Source: Peterkaempfera sp044755465
Lineage (GTDB): Bacteria; Actinomycetota; Actinomycetes; Streptomycetales; Streptomycetaceae
NCBI RefSeq assembly: GCF_044755465.1
Contig: NZ_JBIVRB010000018.1
Coordinates: 46,310 to 110,309 of the forward strand
Direction: 5' to 3'
DNA length: 64,000 nt
The notes beneath the pieces were generated by a model that worked only from the letters and a program-made list of their open reading frames with translations, did not search any database and was not told where the DNA came from. A program made the translations under genes and the position numbers. Positions 31,633-39,348 of this stretch are shown here, one piece after another (position 1 is the stretch's first letter; each line of letters starts with the position of its first letter).

Positions 31633-33156
31633 GTGACCATGCCTACCGCCCACTCCACGGACGCGGACCCGGCCGCCGCCCCGGAGCACGTGGACGTACT
31701 CATCGTGGGCGCCGGCCTGTCCGGGATCGGTGCCGCCTGCCACCTCCGGCAGGAGGCGCCCGGCACCACCTACGCGATCCTGGAGGCGCGCGGCGCCAGC
31801 GGCGGGACCTGGGACCTGTTCCGCTACCCCGGCGTCCGGTCGGACTCCGACATGTTCACCCTCGGCTATGCCTTCCGCCCCTGGCAGGAGGCCAAGTCGA
31901 TCGCCGGCGGCGCGGAGATCCTGCACTACCTCCGGGAGACCGCGACGGAGTACGGCGTCGACGAGCACATCCGCTACCACTCCCGCGTGGTGCGGGCCGA
32001 CTGGTCCACGCCGGAAGCCCGCTGGACCGTCACCGTCGAGCACACCGACTCGGGCGCCCGCACCACCCACACCTGCCGCTTCCTCCACCTCTGCTCGGGC
32101 TACTACCGCTACGACGAGGGCTACACGCCGGCCTGGCCCGGCCGCGAGGACTTCACCGGTACGGTCGTGCATCCGCAGCACTGGCCGGCGGACCTGGACA
32201 TCGCCGGCAAGCGGGTGGTCGTCATCGGCAGCGGCGCGACGGCCTTCACCCTGGTCCCGGCGCTGGCGGCGACGGCCTCGCGGGTGACCATGCTCCAGCG
32301 CTCACCGTCCTTCGTGATGTCGGTGCCCGTCCACGACCCCGTCGCCAGGCTGCTGCGCAGGGTGCTGCCCGAGCACCGGGCCCATGCGCTGACCCGCTGG
32401 AAGAACGTACGGGTGTCGATCGCACTGTACGGGCTGTGCCGCAGGTACCCGGCCCGGATGCGGGCGCTGATCCGCAAGGGCGTCCTCAAGCGCCTGCCGG
32501 CCGGCTATGACGTCGACACGCACTTCAACCCGCCCTACCAGCCCTGGGACCAGCGGATGTGCCTGGTGCCGAACGGCGACTTCTTCCGGGCGATCCGATC
32601 CGGCAAGGCCGAGGTGGTGACCGACCACATCGACGCGTTCACCGCCTCCGGGCTGCGGCTGCGCTCCGGCGCCCGGCTGGAGGCCGAGGTGATCGTCACC
32701 GCGACGGGGCTCGACCTGCTCCCGCTGGGCGGCATCGAGCTGGCCGTGGACGGGGAGCCGGTGCTGATCCCGGAGCGGGTCGCCTACAAGGCGATGATGC
32801 TGGACGGGGTCCCCAACCTGGCCTTCGCGCTCGGCTACACCAATGCCTCCTGGACGCTCAAGGTCGACCTGGTCTCCTCGTACGTCGCCCGGCTGCTGCG
32901 CGCCATGGCGCGGTCCGGGTACGCGGTCGTCACCCCCCGGCTGCCGCGTGAGCCCATCAGGACGACGCCGTTCGTCGAGATGACCTCCGGCTACTTCCAG
33001 CGCTCCCGCGCACTCCTGCCGCTCCAGGGCGACCGGGCGCCCTGGCGGCTGTGGCAGCACTACCGCAAGGACGCGCTGCTGTTCGGCGAGCCGCTGGACG
33101 ACGCCGAGTTGGAGTTCCGCCCGGCCGCCGCACCCGCCGGACGCCCGCGCCGCTGA
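31633..33156 (+). CDS. Flavin-containing Baeyer-Villiger-type monooxygenase
   Basis: A 507-residue FAD/NADPH monooxygenase. The FAD Rossmann motif is VDVLIVGAGLSG, and GGTWDLFRYPGVRSDSDM follows. The fingerprint DFTGTVVHPQHWP fits the Baeyer-Villiger pattern FXGXXXHXXXWP. The NADPH Rossmann motif is VVVIGSGATAFTLVPAL. These enzymes insert one O2 atom next to a ketone carbonyl (or oxidise heteroatoms). The substrate is unknown; close relatives act on long-chain or cyclic ketones. GTG 31633 and ATG 31639 are both possible starts; the GTG is better spaced from GGGAGCAG. The preceding dienelactone hydrolase gene could process its lactone product. Confidence 0.88.
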   Translation: MTMPTAHSTDADPAAAPEHVDVLIVGAGLSGIGAACHLRQEAPGTTYAILEARGASGGTWDLFRYPGVRSDSDMFTLGYAFRPWQEAKSIAGGAEILHYLRETATEYGVDEHIRYHSRVVRADWSTPEARWTVTVEHTDSGARTTHTCRFLHLCSGYYRYDEGYTPAWPGREDFTGTVVHPQHWPADLDIAGKRVVVIGSGATAFTLVPALAATASRVTMLQRSPSFVMSVPVHDPVARLLRRVLPEHRAHALTRWKNVRVSIALYGLCRRYPARMRALIRKGVLKRLPAGYDVDTHFNPPYQPWDQRMCLVPNGDFFRAIRSGKAEVVTDHIDAFTASGLRLRSGARLEAEVIVTATGLDLLPLGGIELAVDGEPVLIPERVAYKAMMLDGVPNLAFALGYTNASWTLKVDLVSSYVARLLRAMARSGYAVVTPRLPREPIRTTPFVEMTSGYFQRSRALLPLQGDRAPWRLWQHYRKDALLFGEPLDDAELEFRPAAAPAGRPRR

Positions 33157-33195
33157 CCCGACCCGGACCCGGCGGGCCGCCGCCGCCCTCCGCCG

Positions 33196-33900
33196 TCAGG
33201 GCCAGAGCAGGCCGCGGCGCCAGCCGCCGTCGGCGCCCCGGGTGTAGACGAGCCGCACATGGCGGCGGTCGGGCGCGCCCTGCCAGAACTCCACCTCATC
33301 GGCGAGCAGCGCGTACAGGGTGTGCCCGGGGGCGACGGCGTCCGGTTCGCGGTCCAGCAGCGCGGCGGCCTCGTCCCAGGCCGCCGCCAGCTCCCCGGCG
33401 CCGTCCAGGGGCTCGCTCTGCCGGCCCACCAGGGAGGCGGTCCGGGAGGCGGGGCTCCGCCGCCGGAACTCGGCGGCGGCCCGGTCGGCGGGCGCCGCCT
33501 CCACCCGGCCGCGCAGCCGGACCTGCCGGCCCTGCGCGGGCCAGTAGACGGAGATCGCCGCCCATGGGGTGGCCGCCAGCTGGCGGCCCTTGGGGCTGTC
33601 CGCGTCGGCGGCGAACCACCAGGCGCCACGGGCCGCGTCCACGTCCCGCAGGGCCAGCACCCGGGCGTCGGGGCGGCCGTCGGCGTCCACCGTGCTGAGG
33701 GTGACCACCTGCGCGTCCGGTACGTCCTCGGCCAGCGCCTGGAGCAGCCAGTCGACGAAGAGCGGCCCCGGCTCGGCGGGCGCCGGCCCCGGGTCGAAGG
33801 AGGGGAGTGCGCGGGCCATCGGCGGCCTGTCGTACAGCAACCGCCCGAGCGGGCCGGCCTGCTGTCCGCCGGACCCGGTGCCTTCCGCCACGTGCCGCAC
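33196..33900 (-). CDS. pdxH: Pyridoxamine/pyridoxine 5'-phosphate oxidase
   Basis: A 234-residue FMN-dependent oxidase making pyridoxal 5'-phosphate from PNP or PMP in vitamin B6 metabolism. Matching parts are VTLSTVDADGRPDARVLALR, ADADSPKGRQLAATPWAAI with the Ser-Lys FMN contact, QGRQVRLRGRVE, and the C-terminal dimer segment EFWQGAPDRRHVRLVY with the conserved W-x-x-x-x-x-R-x-H. The ending GWRRGLLWP is close to the usual W-x-x-x-R-L-x-P. GTG 33900 is preceded by GAGGAGG. It converges with the monooxygenase gene. A second FMN gene pair with a PLP-dependent regulator lies 6 kb away. Confidence 0.85.
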   Translation of the reverse strand: MRHVAEGTGSGGQQAGPLGRLLYDRPPMARALPSFDPGPAPAEPGPLFVDWLLQALAEDVPDAQVVTLSTVDADGRPDARVLALRDVDAARGAWWFAADADSPKGRQLAATPWAAISVYWPAQGRQVRLRGRVEAAPADRAAAEFRRRSPASRTASLVGRQSEPLDGAGELAAAWDEAAALLDREPDAVAPGHTLYALLADEVEFWQGAPDRRHVRLVYTRGADGGWRRGLLWP

Positions 33901-33994
33901 CGACTCGCCTCCTCACAGTGCCGACCCGGACGGGGCGGCACTGTGATCATTCCACGCCGGTGCCGCCGCACAACCGGGCGGGGCCAGCGGGGGG

Positions 33995-34633
33995 TCAGTC
34001 CTCCTCTGCCAGGATCAGGTAGAGCTTCTTGCGGGCCTCGGCCACGACCGCGACGGCCTTGGTGCGCTGCTCGGGGCTGCCGGTGGCCACCACCTGCCGA
34101 AGCGCGTCGAACAGGCCGCCGAGCGACTTGCGGACGTCATGGACGGCCTCCCAGTCGATGTCCGGACCGGCCGCCTCCTCCCAGGGCGCCGCCGAGCCCG
34201 CTTCGGCCTCGGCGCGGCCGGTGTCGGTGAGTTCGAACAGGCGCTTGCCGCTGCTCTCCTGACTGCTGATCAGGCCCTCCTCCTCCAGCATCTGGAGGGT
34301 CGGGTAGACCGAGCCGGGGCTCGGCCGCCAGGCACCGGAGGTGCGCTCGGCGACCTCCTGGATCATCTCGTAGCCGTGCATGGGCCGCTCCTTGAGCAGC
34401 GCCAGCAGGGACGCCCGGACATTGCCCCGCCGGGCCCGCCCACCGGGCCGGCCACGGCCGCGCGGCCCGTGCCCGAAGGGCCCGAACCCGGGCCCGAAGC
34501 CCTGACCGCCGCCGAACCCGGGCCCGAACGGCCCGAAAGCCGGACGCCCCTCGAACGGCCCCGGGCCTTCGCCGTGCGGGTGTCGGTGATGGCCGTGCTG
34601 ACCGGCCTCGAAGAAGGGATTGCCGCGTCGCAT
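33995..34633 (-). CDS. PadR-family transcriptional regulator with Gly/Phe/His-rich N-terminus
   Basis: A 212-residue repressor. Residues 1-70 are low complexity, rich in Gly, Phe, Pro and His (FEGRPAFGPFGPGFGGG), ending in an Arg-rich run. The PadR winged helix spans about 72-150: VRASLLALLKERPMHGYEMI, then SPGSVYPTLQMLEEEGLI as recognition and wing region, and RLFELTDTGRAEAE. The C-terminus is helical for dimerisation. PadR proteins usually repress divergent or adjacent exporter genes; none is intact here. ATG 34633 has GAGAGGAAG upstream. A perfect palindrome CGATATATCG lies 61 bp upstream of the start, suggesting autoregulation. Confidence 0.9.
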   Translation of the reverse strand: MRRGNPFFEAGQHGHHRHPHGEGPGPFEGRPAFGPFGPGFGGGQGFGPGFGPFGHGPRGRGRPGGRARRGNVRASLLALLKERPMHGYEMIQEVAERTSGAWRPSPGSVYPTLQMLEEEGLISSQESSGKRLFELTDTGRAEAEAGSAAPWEEAAGPDIDWEAVHDVRKSLGGLFDALRQVVATGSPEQRTKAVAVVAEARKKLYLILAEED

Positions 34634-34693
34634 GGTGCTACTTCCTCTCGTCGTACATCGGCGTACTGTCTCCGTACGCTCCCGATGCCTCAA

Positions 34694-34703
34694 CGATATA
34701 TCG
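34694..34703. promoter_or_regulatory. CGATATATCG palindrome, candidate PadR operator
   Basis: A perfect 10-bp A+T-rich palindrome in GC-rich surroundings, within aacgatatatcggtaactg upstream of the PadR gene. PadR-family operators are commonly ATAT-centred dyads. It overlaps the likely promoter, so autorepression is inferred. Confidence 0.6.
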
Positions 34704-34884
34704 GTAACTGTCGTCGGTCAACGAAAAACATCGCTGCTGCTGCTGCCGCGCGGGTGTGCTCGGTGACGCCCCTGGGTGTCAGGGAGCGCCTAGCGGGTGC
34801 GGTGTGGGTGGTGGAAGCCGACGGAAGGTCGGCGCCGCGACGGCTGACAGACGGCCGCCACCCTGTCCCGCGCGGCCGGGCATC

Positions 34885-35115
34885 GCCCACGCACTGAGCA
34901 CCGGCCGCGCCGGCAAAGCGGTCGCCATGCTCGCGGGCACCGCCTACGAGCCGAGAAACGTCCACGCCGGGCCGCCCGGCGGCCCCCTGGCCCGAGTGAG
35001 CGACACCCGGCCCGAGCTGCGCGCCGTCCGGTGGGGCAGCCAGGAACGCCGCCCGGGGCGCGTCGCCAGGACGGCCCGTTCCCGCTGGTCACGCTGGTGC
35101 ACGGCGGTCCCTGCC
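34885..35115 (+). pseudogene. Remnant of an S9-family peptidase
   Basis: Two short peptides in different frames resemble consecutive parts of actinobacterial S9 (prolyl oligopeptidase-type) peptidases. Frame one (34885-35049) gives HALSTGRAGKAVAMLAGTAY and, further on, VHAGPPGG and RVSDTRPELRAVRWGSQE. Frame two (35061-35115) gives RRQDGPFPLVTLVHGGP, the HGGP oxyanion-hole motif. The link between them is frameshifted and shorter than in intact enzymes. The beta-propeller upstream and the catalytic GxSxGG and Asp/His regions downstream are missing. The rest of the gap 34704-35298 is non-coding debris. The identification is by recalled similarity. Confidence 0.55.
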
Positions 35116-35298
35116 GGCGGCTTGCCGAGGCGTTCCGCAAGTTGGGGCGGCCGGTGCCGCCGTCCAGCAGGGTGGTGCGCTCGTTGGCCGCCGACGTTGC
35201 CGGCCGTGGATGCTCGTGCCCGGGGCTGTCCGTTGCCCGGCACGACGGGGGCATGGACAGCCTCGGGCACGCCGGCTGCGTTGGGGCCGGGGCCTGGG

Positions 35299-35871
35299 TC
35301 AGCGTTCGAAGGTGCCGGTCAGGCGGGCGCGGTCGAGGACGGGGGCGGTGATGGCGGGCAGCAGGGCGCGGGGCCGGGCCCGGTCCGGTGGCGCTGCGCC
35401 GGGGGCGCCGCCCACCGGGGCGGACAGGGCGAACAGTTGGAAGACGTAGCGGTGCGGCCCGTGGCCCTTGATGGGCGCGGGGCCGTGGTAGCCACGCCCG
35501 ATGGTGGACCGCAGCGGCTGCACTCCGGTGGCGGGCCGCCGCGCGGCCAGGGCGCCGGGCTCCAGGTGTTCGACTGCCGGGTCGATCAGGGCGACGCAGT
35601 GCACGGCGGGCTTGGCCAAGGGGACGTCGATGTCTTCGACGACCAGGAGGAGTTGGGCGGTGCCGGGTGGCGGCGCGGTCCACGCCAGTTGGGGGGACAG
35701 GTCGCCGCCGCCGATGTGCCTCGCGCAGTGCTCCAGCGGCATGGCCTCACCGTCAGCGAACTGCCGGCTGGTGAGGGTCAGCAACTCGGGACCTCGCAGG
35801 TTGGGCAGGTTCCACGCCGTGTGGGTGTCCCCGGCCCTGCGGTTGCTCAGGAGTCGGCCGAGCAGCGTCAT
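35299..35871 (-). CDS. YbhB/YbcL-family (PEBP/Raf kinase inhibitor-like) protein
   Basis: A 190-residue cytoplasmic protein of the phosphatidylethanolamine-binding family. Ligand-pocket landmarks are CARHIGGGDLSPQLAWTAPP, LLLVVEDIDVPLAKPAVHCV with the DxDxP-like segment, and GPAPIKGHGPHRYVFQLFAL, the GxxHRYxF motif. Bacterial members have no proven substrate; roles in small-molecule sensing are suggested. The ATG overlaps the stop of the upstream isochorismatase-like gene by four bases (ATGA), so the two are translated from one transcript. The C-terminal end is typical (ARLTGTFER). Confidence 0.87.
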   Translation of the reverse strand: MTLLGRLLSNRRAGDTHTAWNLPNLRGPELLTLTSRQFADGEAMPLEHCARHIGGGDLSPQLAWTAPPPGTAQLLLVVEDIDVPLAKPAVHCVALIDPAVEHLEPGALAARRPATGVQPLRSTIGRGYHGPAPIKGHGPHRYVFQLFALSAPVGGAPGAAPPDRARPRALLPAITAPVLDRARLTGTFER

Positions 35872-36434
35872 CGCGTTGCCTCCACCATGTCGATGACCTC
35901 GGCGGTGGTCGCGGTTTCGCCGAGCTTGGGGAAGACGCGTTCGATGCTGTGACGGTGGGCGTCGGCATCCGGGTCGCTCATGGCGTCGGTGGCCAGGACG
36001 ACGTGGTAGCCGTGGTCGGAGGCCGAGCGTGCGGTCGACTCGACGCCTGAGCTGGTCGCGATGCCGGCGAGCACGATCTGGGTGACGCCCAGATCCCGCA
36101 GGAGGGTGTCGAGGCCGGTGTCGTGGAAGGCGCTGCGCCGCCGCTTGGTGATCAGGTGGTCGGTCGGCTGGACGTCGAGTTCGTCGATGAGGTCGGCCCA
36201 GCCGGTCGGCAGTGCGGCGCTGCTGCCGGACCATCCGGCCTCGGTGCGCCCCGGCGCGCCGCCGGTAACGTTGACCAGGACCACGGGCAGGCCGTGCCGC
36301 CGGAACTCGGCGGCCAGGTGGGTCGCCTGTCTGACCACGGCGGTGACCGGATGGTCGGCGCGGGCCGAGACGATGCCCTTCTGTAGGTCGATCACGACGA
36401 GCGCGGACGTGGGGTCGATCGTTGTCAGTGCCAT
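35868..36434 (-). CDS. Isochorismatase-family hydrolase lacking the catalytic Cys
   Basis: A 188-residue cysteine-hydrolase-fold protein. Asp is present in ALVVIDLQKGI and Lys in ITKRRRSAFHDTGLD. The position normally occupied by the nucleophilic Cys (GVxTxxCVxxTAR) is Gly in GIATSSGVESTARSA. This substitution is known in isochorismatases proper and in a widespread uncharacterised branch. Amidase chemistry via Cys is therefore unlikely; vinyl-ether hydrolysis or another reaction is possible. ATG 36434 has GGAG about 10 bases upstream. The gene overlaps the PEBP-like gene, and a MarR gene on the same strand lies 182 bp upstream, a probable regulator. Confidence 0.88.
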   Translation of the reverse strand: MALTTIDPTSALVVIDLQKGIVSARADHPVTAVVRQATHLAAEFRRHGLPVVLVNVTGGAPGRTEAGWSGSSAALPTGWADLIDELDVQPTDHLITKRRRSAFHDTGLDTLLRDLGVTQIVLAGIATSSGVESTARSASDHGYHVVLATDAMSDPDADAHRHSIERVFPKLGETATTAEVIDMVEATR

Positions 36435-36616
36435 GGTTGTCTCTCCTGTGGAGGTCGGCTGGTTGCCGGAGTCGGGCGGTGCGGTGGCCTCAGCCGCCGG
36501 TCACCCGCCCGGTCGCGGGCGGGCGGCGCGGCGCGGGGCTGGGCGGTGCGGGGCGGCGCGGGCGCGCATCCTGGGAGGAGCCGTCATCAGCTTGCTTCCG
36601 CACGGTTCCCTCGGCG

Positions 36617-37057
36617 TCAGACGTTCCGAGCCAGTCGCTCCAGCAGCGCCGCAGCCGCTGCGAGCTGCTCCAGCTCCGTCGGGGTGAATGTGCCGCTGGT
36701 CAGGGACCGGGCGATGAGTTCGGTTCGCGCGTTGCGCTTGTCCTTCAGCGCCTGCCGACCGGCGTCGGTCACCGTCAGCACCACCCGCCTGCCGTCGTTC
36801 GGATCGGGACGGCGTTCGACCAGGCCACGGGCCCGCAGCGCGCCGATCGTCGCCCCCATCGCCTGGGCGGTGATCTGCACCTCCCGGGCCAGCGCCGAGG
36901 AGGTGGTGGGGCCCGAGCGGTCCAGGTGCGACAGGGCTGTCCGCTCGGGCATCGTGAGCCCGCCGTCGATCGGCACTTGGTGTACCCGTCGCACCAGCAC
37001 GCTGAGACTCGCCAGCAGGGCTGCGGCGACTCCCTCGGGGTCCAGGTCATCGTTCAT
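36617..37057 (-). CDS. MarR-family transcriptional regulator
   Basis: A 146-residue winged-helix repressor. The DNA-binding part is TMPERTALSHLDRSGPTTSS followed by ALAREVQITAQAMGATIGAL (recognition helix), then RRPDPNDGRRVVLTVTDAGR as wing with the conserved Asp-Arg pair. Helices at both ends form the dimer. MarR proteins respond to phenolic or oxidant ligands, and isochorismatase-type neighbours are frequent targets. It lies upstream of the isochorismatase/PEBP pair on the same strand. An inverted repeat with A+T-rich spacing lies directly upstream. ATG 37057 has no clear ribosome site, so translation may be nearly leaderless. Confidence 0.9.
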   Translation of the reverse strand: MNDDLDPEGVAAALLASLSVLVRRVHQVPIDGGLTMPERTALSHLDRSGPTTSSALAREVQITAQAMGATIGALRARGLVERRPDPNDGRRVVLTVTDAGRQALKDKRNARTELIARSLTSGTFTPTELEQLAAAAALLERLARNV

Positions 37058-37060
37058 ATA

Positions 37061-37088
37061 CTAAGGCTACTTTATCAACCCACCTTAG
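37061..37088. promoter_or_regulatory. Inverted repeat before the MarR gene
   Basis: CTAAGG (37061) and CCTTAG (37083) are perfect inverted half-sites with 16 bases between, in an A+T-rich patch containing tactttatcaa. It begins 4 bp from the MarR start codon, a position suited to autorepression. Binding is inferred. Confidence 0.5.
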
Positions 37089-37290
37089 CGAATTCGTCTC
37101 CTCCGCCACGGCCGTCTCTCACGGCTACGAGCCGATCGGCCACAGGCCGGTCGGCGGCAGCTTCACCGAGGTCGGGGACGACCGCCGGGGCAGGGCACTT
37201 CGGCCGACCGGCAGGGCGTCGGCTGACGGTGCGTCAACCGGTCCGGCTCTGCCGGGACCGAGGAGCGTTGCCGACTCCAACAGGACGGTC

Positions 37291-37314
37291 CCCCTTGACC
37301 TCAAGGGGCCTTGA
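37291..37314. promoter_or_regulatory. Overlapping TCAAGG/CCTTGA palindromes before the MFS gene
   Basis: CCCCTTGA, CC, TCAAGGGG forms a perfect 8-bp dyad (37291-37308). TCAAGG, GG, CCTTGA forms a second, overlapping dyad (37301-37314). Together they give three alternating half-sites, 17 bases before ATG 37332. CTTGACCTCAAG resembles boxes of MerR/SoxR-type regulators. No such regulator is adjacent. Confidence 0.55.
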
Positions 37315-37331
37315 ACCGCGAACCTGAGCGG

Positions 37332-38579
37332 ATGGCTCCCCCACGGACGGCTCGTTTGCTGCCCCCGACGTACCAGCCGCTCTTCGCCCACCCGCGGTTC
37401 CGCCGGCTCCTGCCGGCCCTGGCGGCCTCCGACCTCGGTGACGGGATGAGCGTGGTCGCCGTGGCCTGGCTGGCCATCCGGATCGCGCCACCCGGCCGGT
37501 CCGGCCTGCTCGTCGGTGCCGCGATTGCCGCGTACGCCCTGCCCGGTGCTGCCGGCGCGCTGCTGTTCGGCCGCCGACTGCGCCGCCTGCCCGCTCGGCG
37601 GCTGCTGGCTGCGGACAGCCGGCTCCGGGCGTTACTCCTCGGATGCGTGCCGCCGGCCTGGCTGGCAGGGGTGCTGCACCCGGTGCTGTACGTCGTGCTG
37701 CTCGGCGGTTCGTCGGTGCTGCACGCCTGGGGAAGCGCGGGAAAGTACTCCCTGCTCGCCCAGTTGCTGCCCCCGGATCAGCGACTGGCCGCGAACGCCC
37801 TGGTCACGTCGAGCGCCTCGGCGTCCGTCGTCATCGGTCCCGCACTCGCCGGCTTCCTGGCGACGGCCGTGAGCCCGGCCTGGATCATCGGCCTCGACGC
37901 CCTGTCCTTCGCGGCCCTCGCCGTCCGGGTCGGCCGACTGGGCGGCGTGGCCGAGGCGGTGGCGACGTCCGCGCCGGTGGACACCGGCCGATCGGCGGCC
38001 GGCCTGCACCTGCTGCGCAGGCAACCCGAACTCCTCGGGGTCCTCGCCCTGACGTGGTTCTTCAACTTCCTCTACGGACCGGTGGAGGTCGCCCTCCCCT
38101 TGCACGTCACCCTCGACCTGCATGCCGAGCCCAGCCTCCTCGGGCTCTACTGGACCCTCTTCGGAGCGGGTGCGGTACTCGGCAGCCTGGCCACCGGCGC
38201 CCTGCGCGGGCTCCCGCTCTGGCCCGTCACCCTGGCCATCGTCGCCGGTTGGGGGCTCACGCTGGTGCCGTTCGGCCTGGGGGCGCCCACCTATGTCTCC
38301 CTCGGCTGCTTCGCACTGGGCGGCCTGATCTACGGACCTTTCACGGCGCTGTCCTTCACCCTGTTCCAGGACCGCACGCCCGCGGCCCGGCTGACCACGG
38401 TCCTGGCCGTCCGGGGCGCCGCCCTGCTCACCGCCGCCCCGGTCGGCACCGCGCTCGGCGGCCCCCTCACCTCCGCCCTGGGCCCCCGGTCGGTGCTGGC
38501 CGCCTCGGGGATCGCGACCATCGCCCTGGCCGTCGTCGCCACCGGGGTACGGCTCCGGGGGCGAGCGCCAGGGCGGTGA
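37332..38579 (+). CDS. MFS transporter
   Basis: A 415-residue transporter with about twelve membrane helices. It starts MAPPRTARLLPPTYQPLF and has helices such as LVGAAIAAYALPGAAGALLF and VLYVVLLGGSSVLH. A central basic loop (LHLLRRQPELLG) divides two six-helix halves. The pattern fits the MFS_1 drug/metabolite exporter type seen in actinomycetes; no substrate motif is evident. ATG 37332 was chosen; TTG 37311, which overlaps the palindromic element, is an alternative with AAGGGG close by. The upstream dyads suggest control by an unlinked regulator. It converges with the TMEM175-like gene. Confidence 0.82.
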   Translation: MAPPRTARLLPPTYQPLFAHPRFRRLLPALAASDLGDGMSVVAVAWLAIRIAPPGRSGLLVGAAIAAYALPGAAGALLFGRRLRRLPARRLLAADSRLRALLLGCVPPAWLAGVLHPVLYVVLLGGSSVLHAWGSAGKYSLLAQLLPPDQRLAANALVTSSASASVVIGPALAGFLATAVSPAWIIGLDALSFAALAVRVGRLGGVAEAVATSAPVDTGRSAAGLHLLRRQPELLGVLALTWFFNFLYGPVEVALPLHVTLDLHAEPSLLGLYWTLFGAGAVLGSLATGALRGLPLWPVTLAIVAGWGLTLVPFGLGAPTYVSLGCFALGGLIYGPFTALSFTLFQDRTPAARLTTVLAVRGAALLTAAPVGTALGGPLTSALGPRSVLAASGIATIALAVVATGVRLRGRAPGR

Positions 38580-38609
38580 CGCTGACCCGGGCACCTCGCA
38601 CGGGAGGTC

Positions 38610-39275
38610 TCAGCCGGCGGCCCGGCCGCCCCGGGCCCCCGCGCCCCTGCCGAGCGCGAACCGGATGGGCACCAGGGCCAGCCAGCTCCAGAGCGCTGCG
38701 GCGGGCGAGGCGAAGGCGATCGGCACCGTTGCCCCGAAGACCAGGACGGTCGAGCCCAGGTCCGCGACGATGGTGCGGCCGACGCTCCGGGGGACGGCGT
38801 ACGGCTGCTGCGGGTCGCGCCAGACCCGGAGCAGGATCGCCAGCTGCAGCAGGTCGATGACGACGATGGTGGCGGCATATCCCGCCACGGCCAGCGGCTG
38901 CGAGGCGTACTCGGAGAGCAGGGTGGTGGGGAAGGGCAGCAGGGCGATGACGCCCAGGCCCGCCAGCGTGAGCCGTACGGAGACCGTGTCCATCCGCCGG
39001 GCCAGCTGGAGGATGCGGCGGTGGTCGCGCCAGAGCCCGGCGAGGATGGTGAAGCTCAGCGCGTACGCGGCGATCTTGGGCAGCAGCGCACGCACCATGT
39101 GCCGGAAGCCGGCCGGGTCCAGGCCGCCGGTCACCCGGATGTCGAGCACCAGCAGCGTCATGGCGATGGCGAAGATCCCGTCGGACAGGGCGGTCAGCCG
39201 GTCCCGGTTCTGCTCGTCCGCTCTGCTGTCGTCCACGGATACAGCGTGACCGGCCGAGACCGCACCGGCCCTCAT
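38610..39275 (-). CDS. TMEM175-like (DUF1211) potassium channel family protein
   Basis: A membrane protein of about 221 residues with six helices. The family hallmark in helix 1, R-x-x-x-x-S-D, appears as DRLTALSDGIFAIAMTLLVL. Other helices include IAAYALSFTILAGLW, LAGLGVIALLPFPTTLLSEY and LVFGATVPIAFASPA. Bacterial TMEM175 proteins form K+-permeable tetramers using hydrophobic rather than TVGYG filters. The start is uncertain: ATG 39275 gives 221 residues, GTG 39236 gives 208 (VDDSRADEQNRDRL); neither has a good ribosome site. It is divergent from the PhzF-like gene. Confidence 0.85.
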   Translation of the reverse strand: MRAGAVSAGHAVSVDDSRADEQNRDRLTALSDGIFAIAMTLLVLDIRVTGGLDPAGFRHMVRALLPKIAAYALSFTILAGLWRDHRRILQLARRMDTVSVRLTLAGLGVIALLPFPTTLLSEYASQPLAVAGYAATIVVIDLLQLAILLRVWRDPQQPYAVPRSVGRTIVADLGSTVLVFGATVPIAFASPAAALWSWLALVPIRFALGRGAGARGGRAAG

Positions 39276-39348
39276 TGCGCCCACGGCGGGCAAGCCGACC
39301 GGGAGTCGGGTGGGCCGCCTACCGACTCCGGCGCCCTAGGCTCCTGGC

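Noticed and set aside
35117..35195. Separate homocysteine S-methyltransferase pseudogene
   Set aside because: Only a short LLDGGTGR-type match; too little to call, mentioned with the S9 remnant instead.
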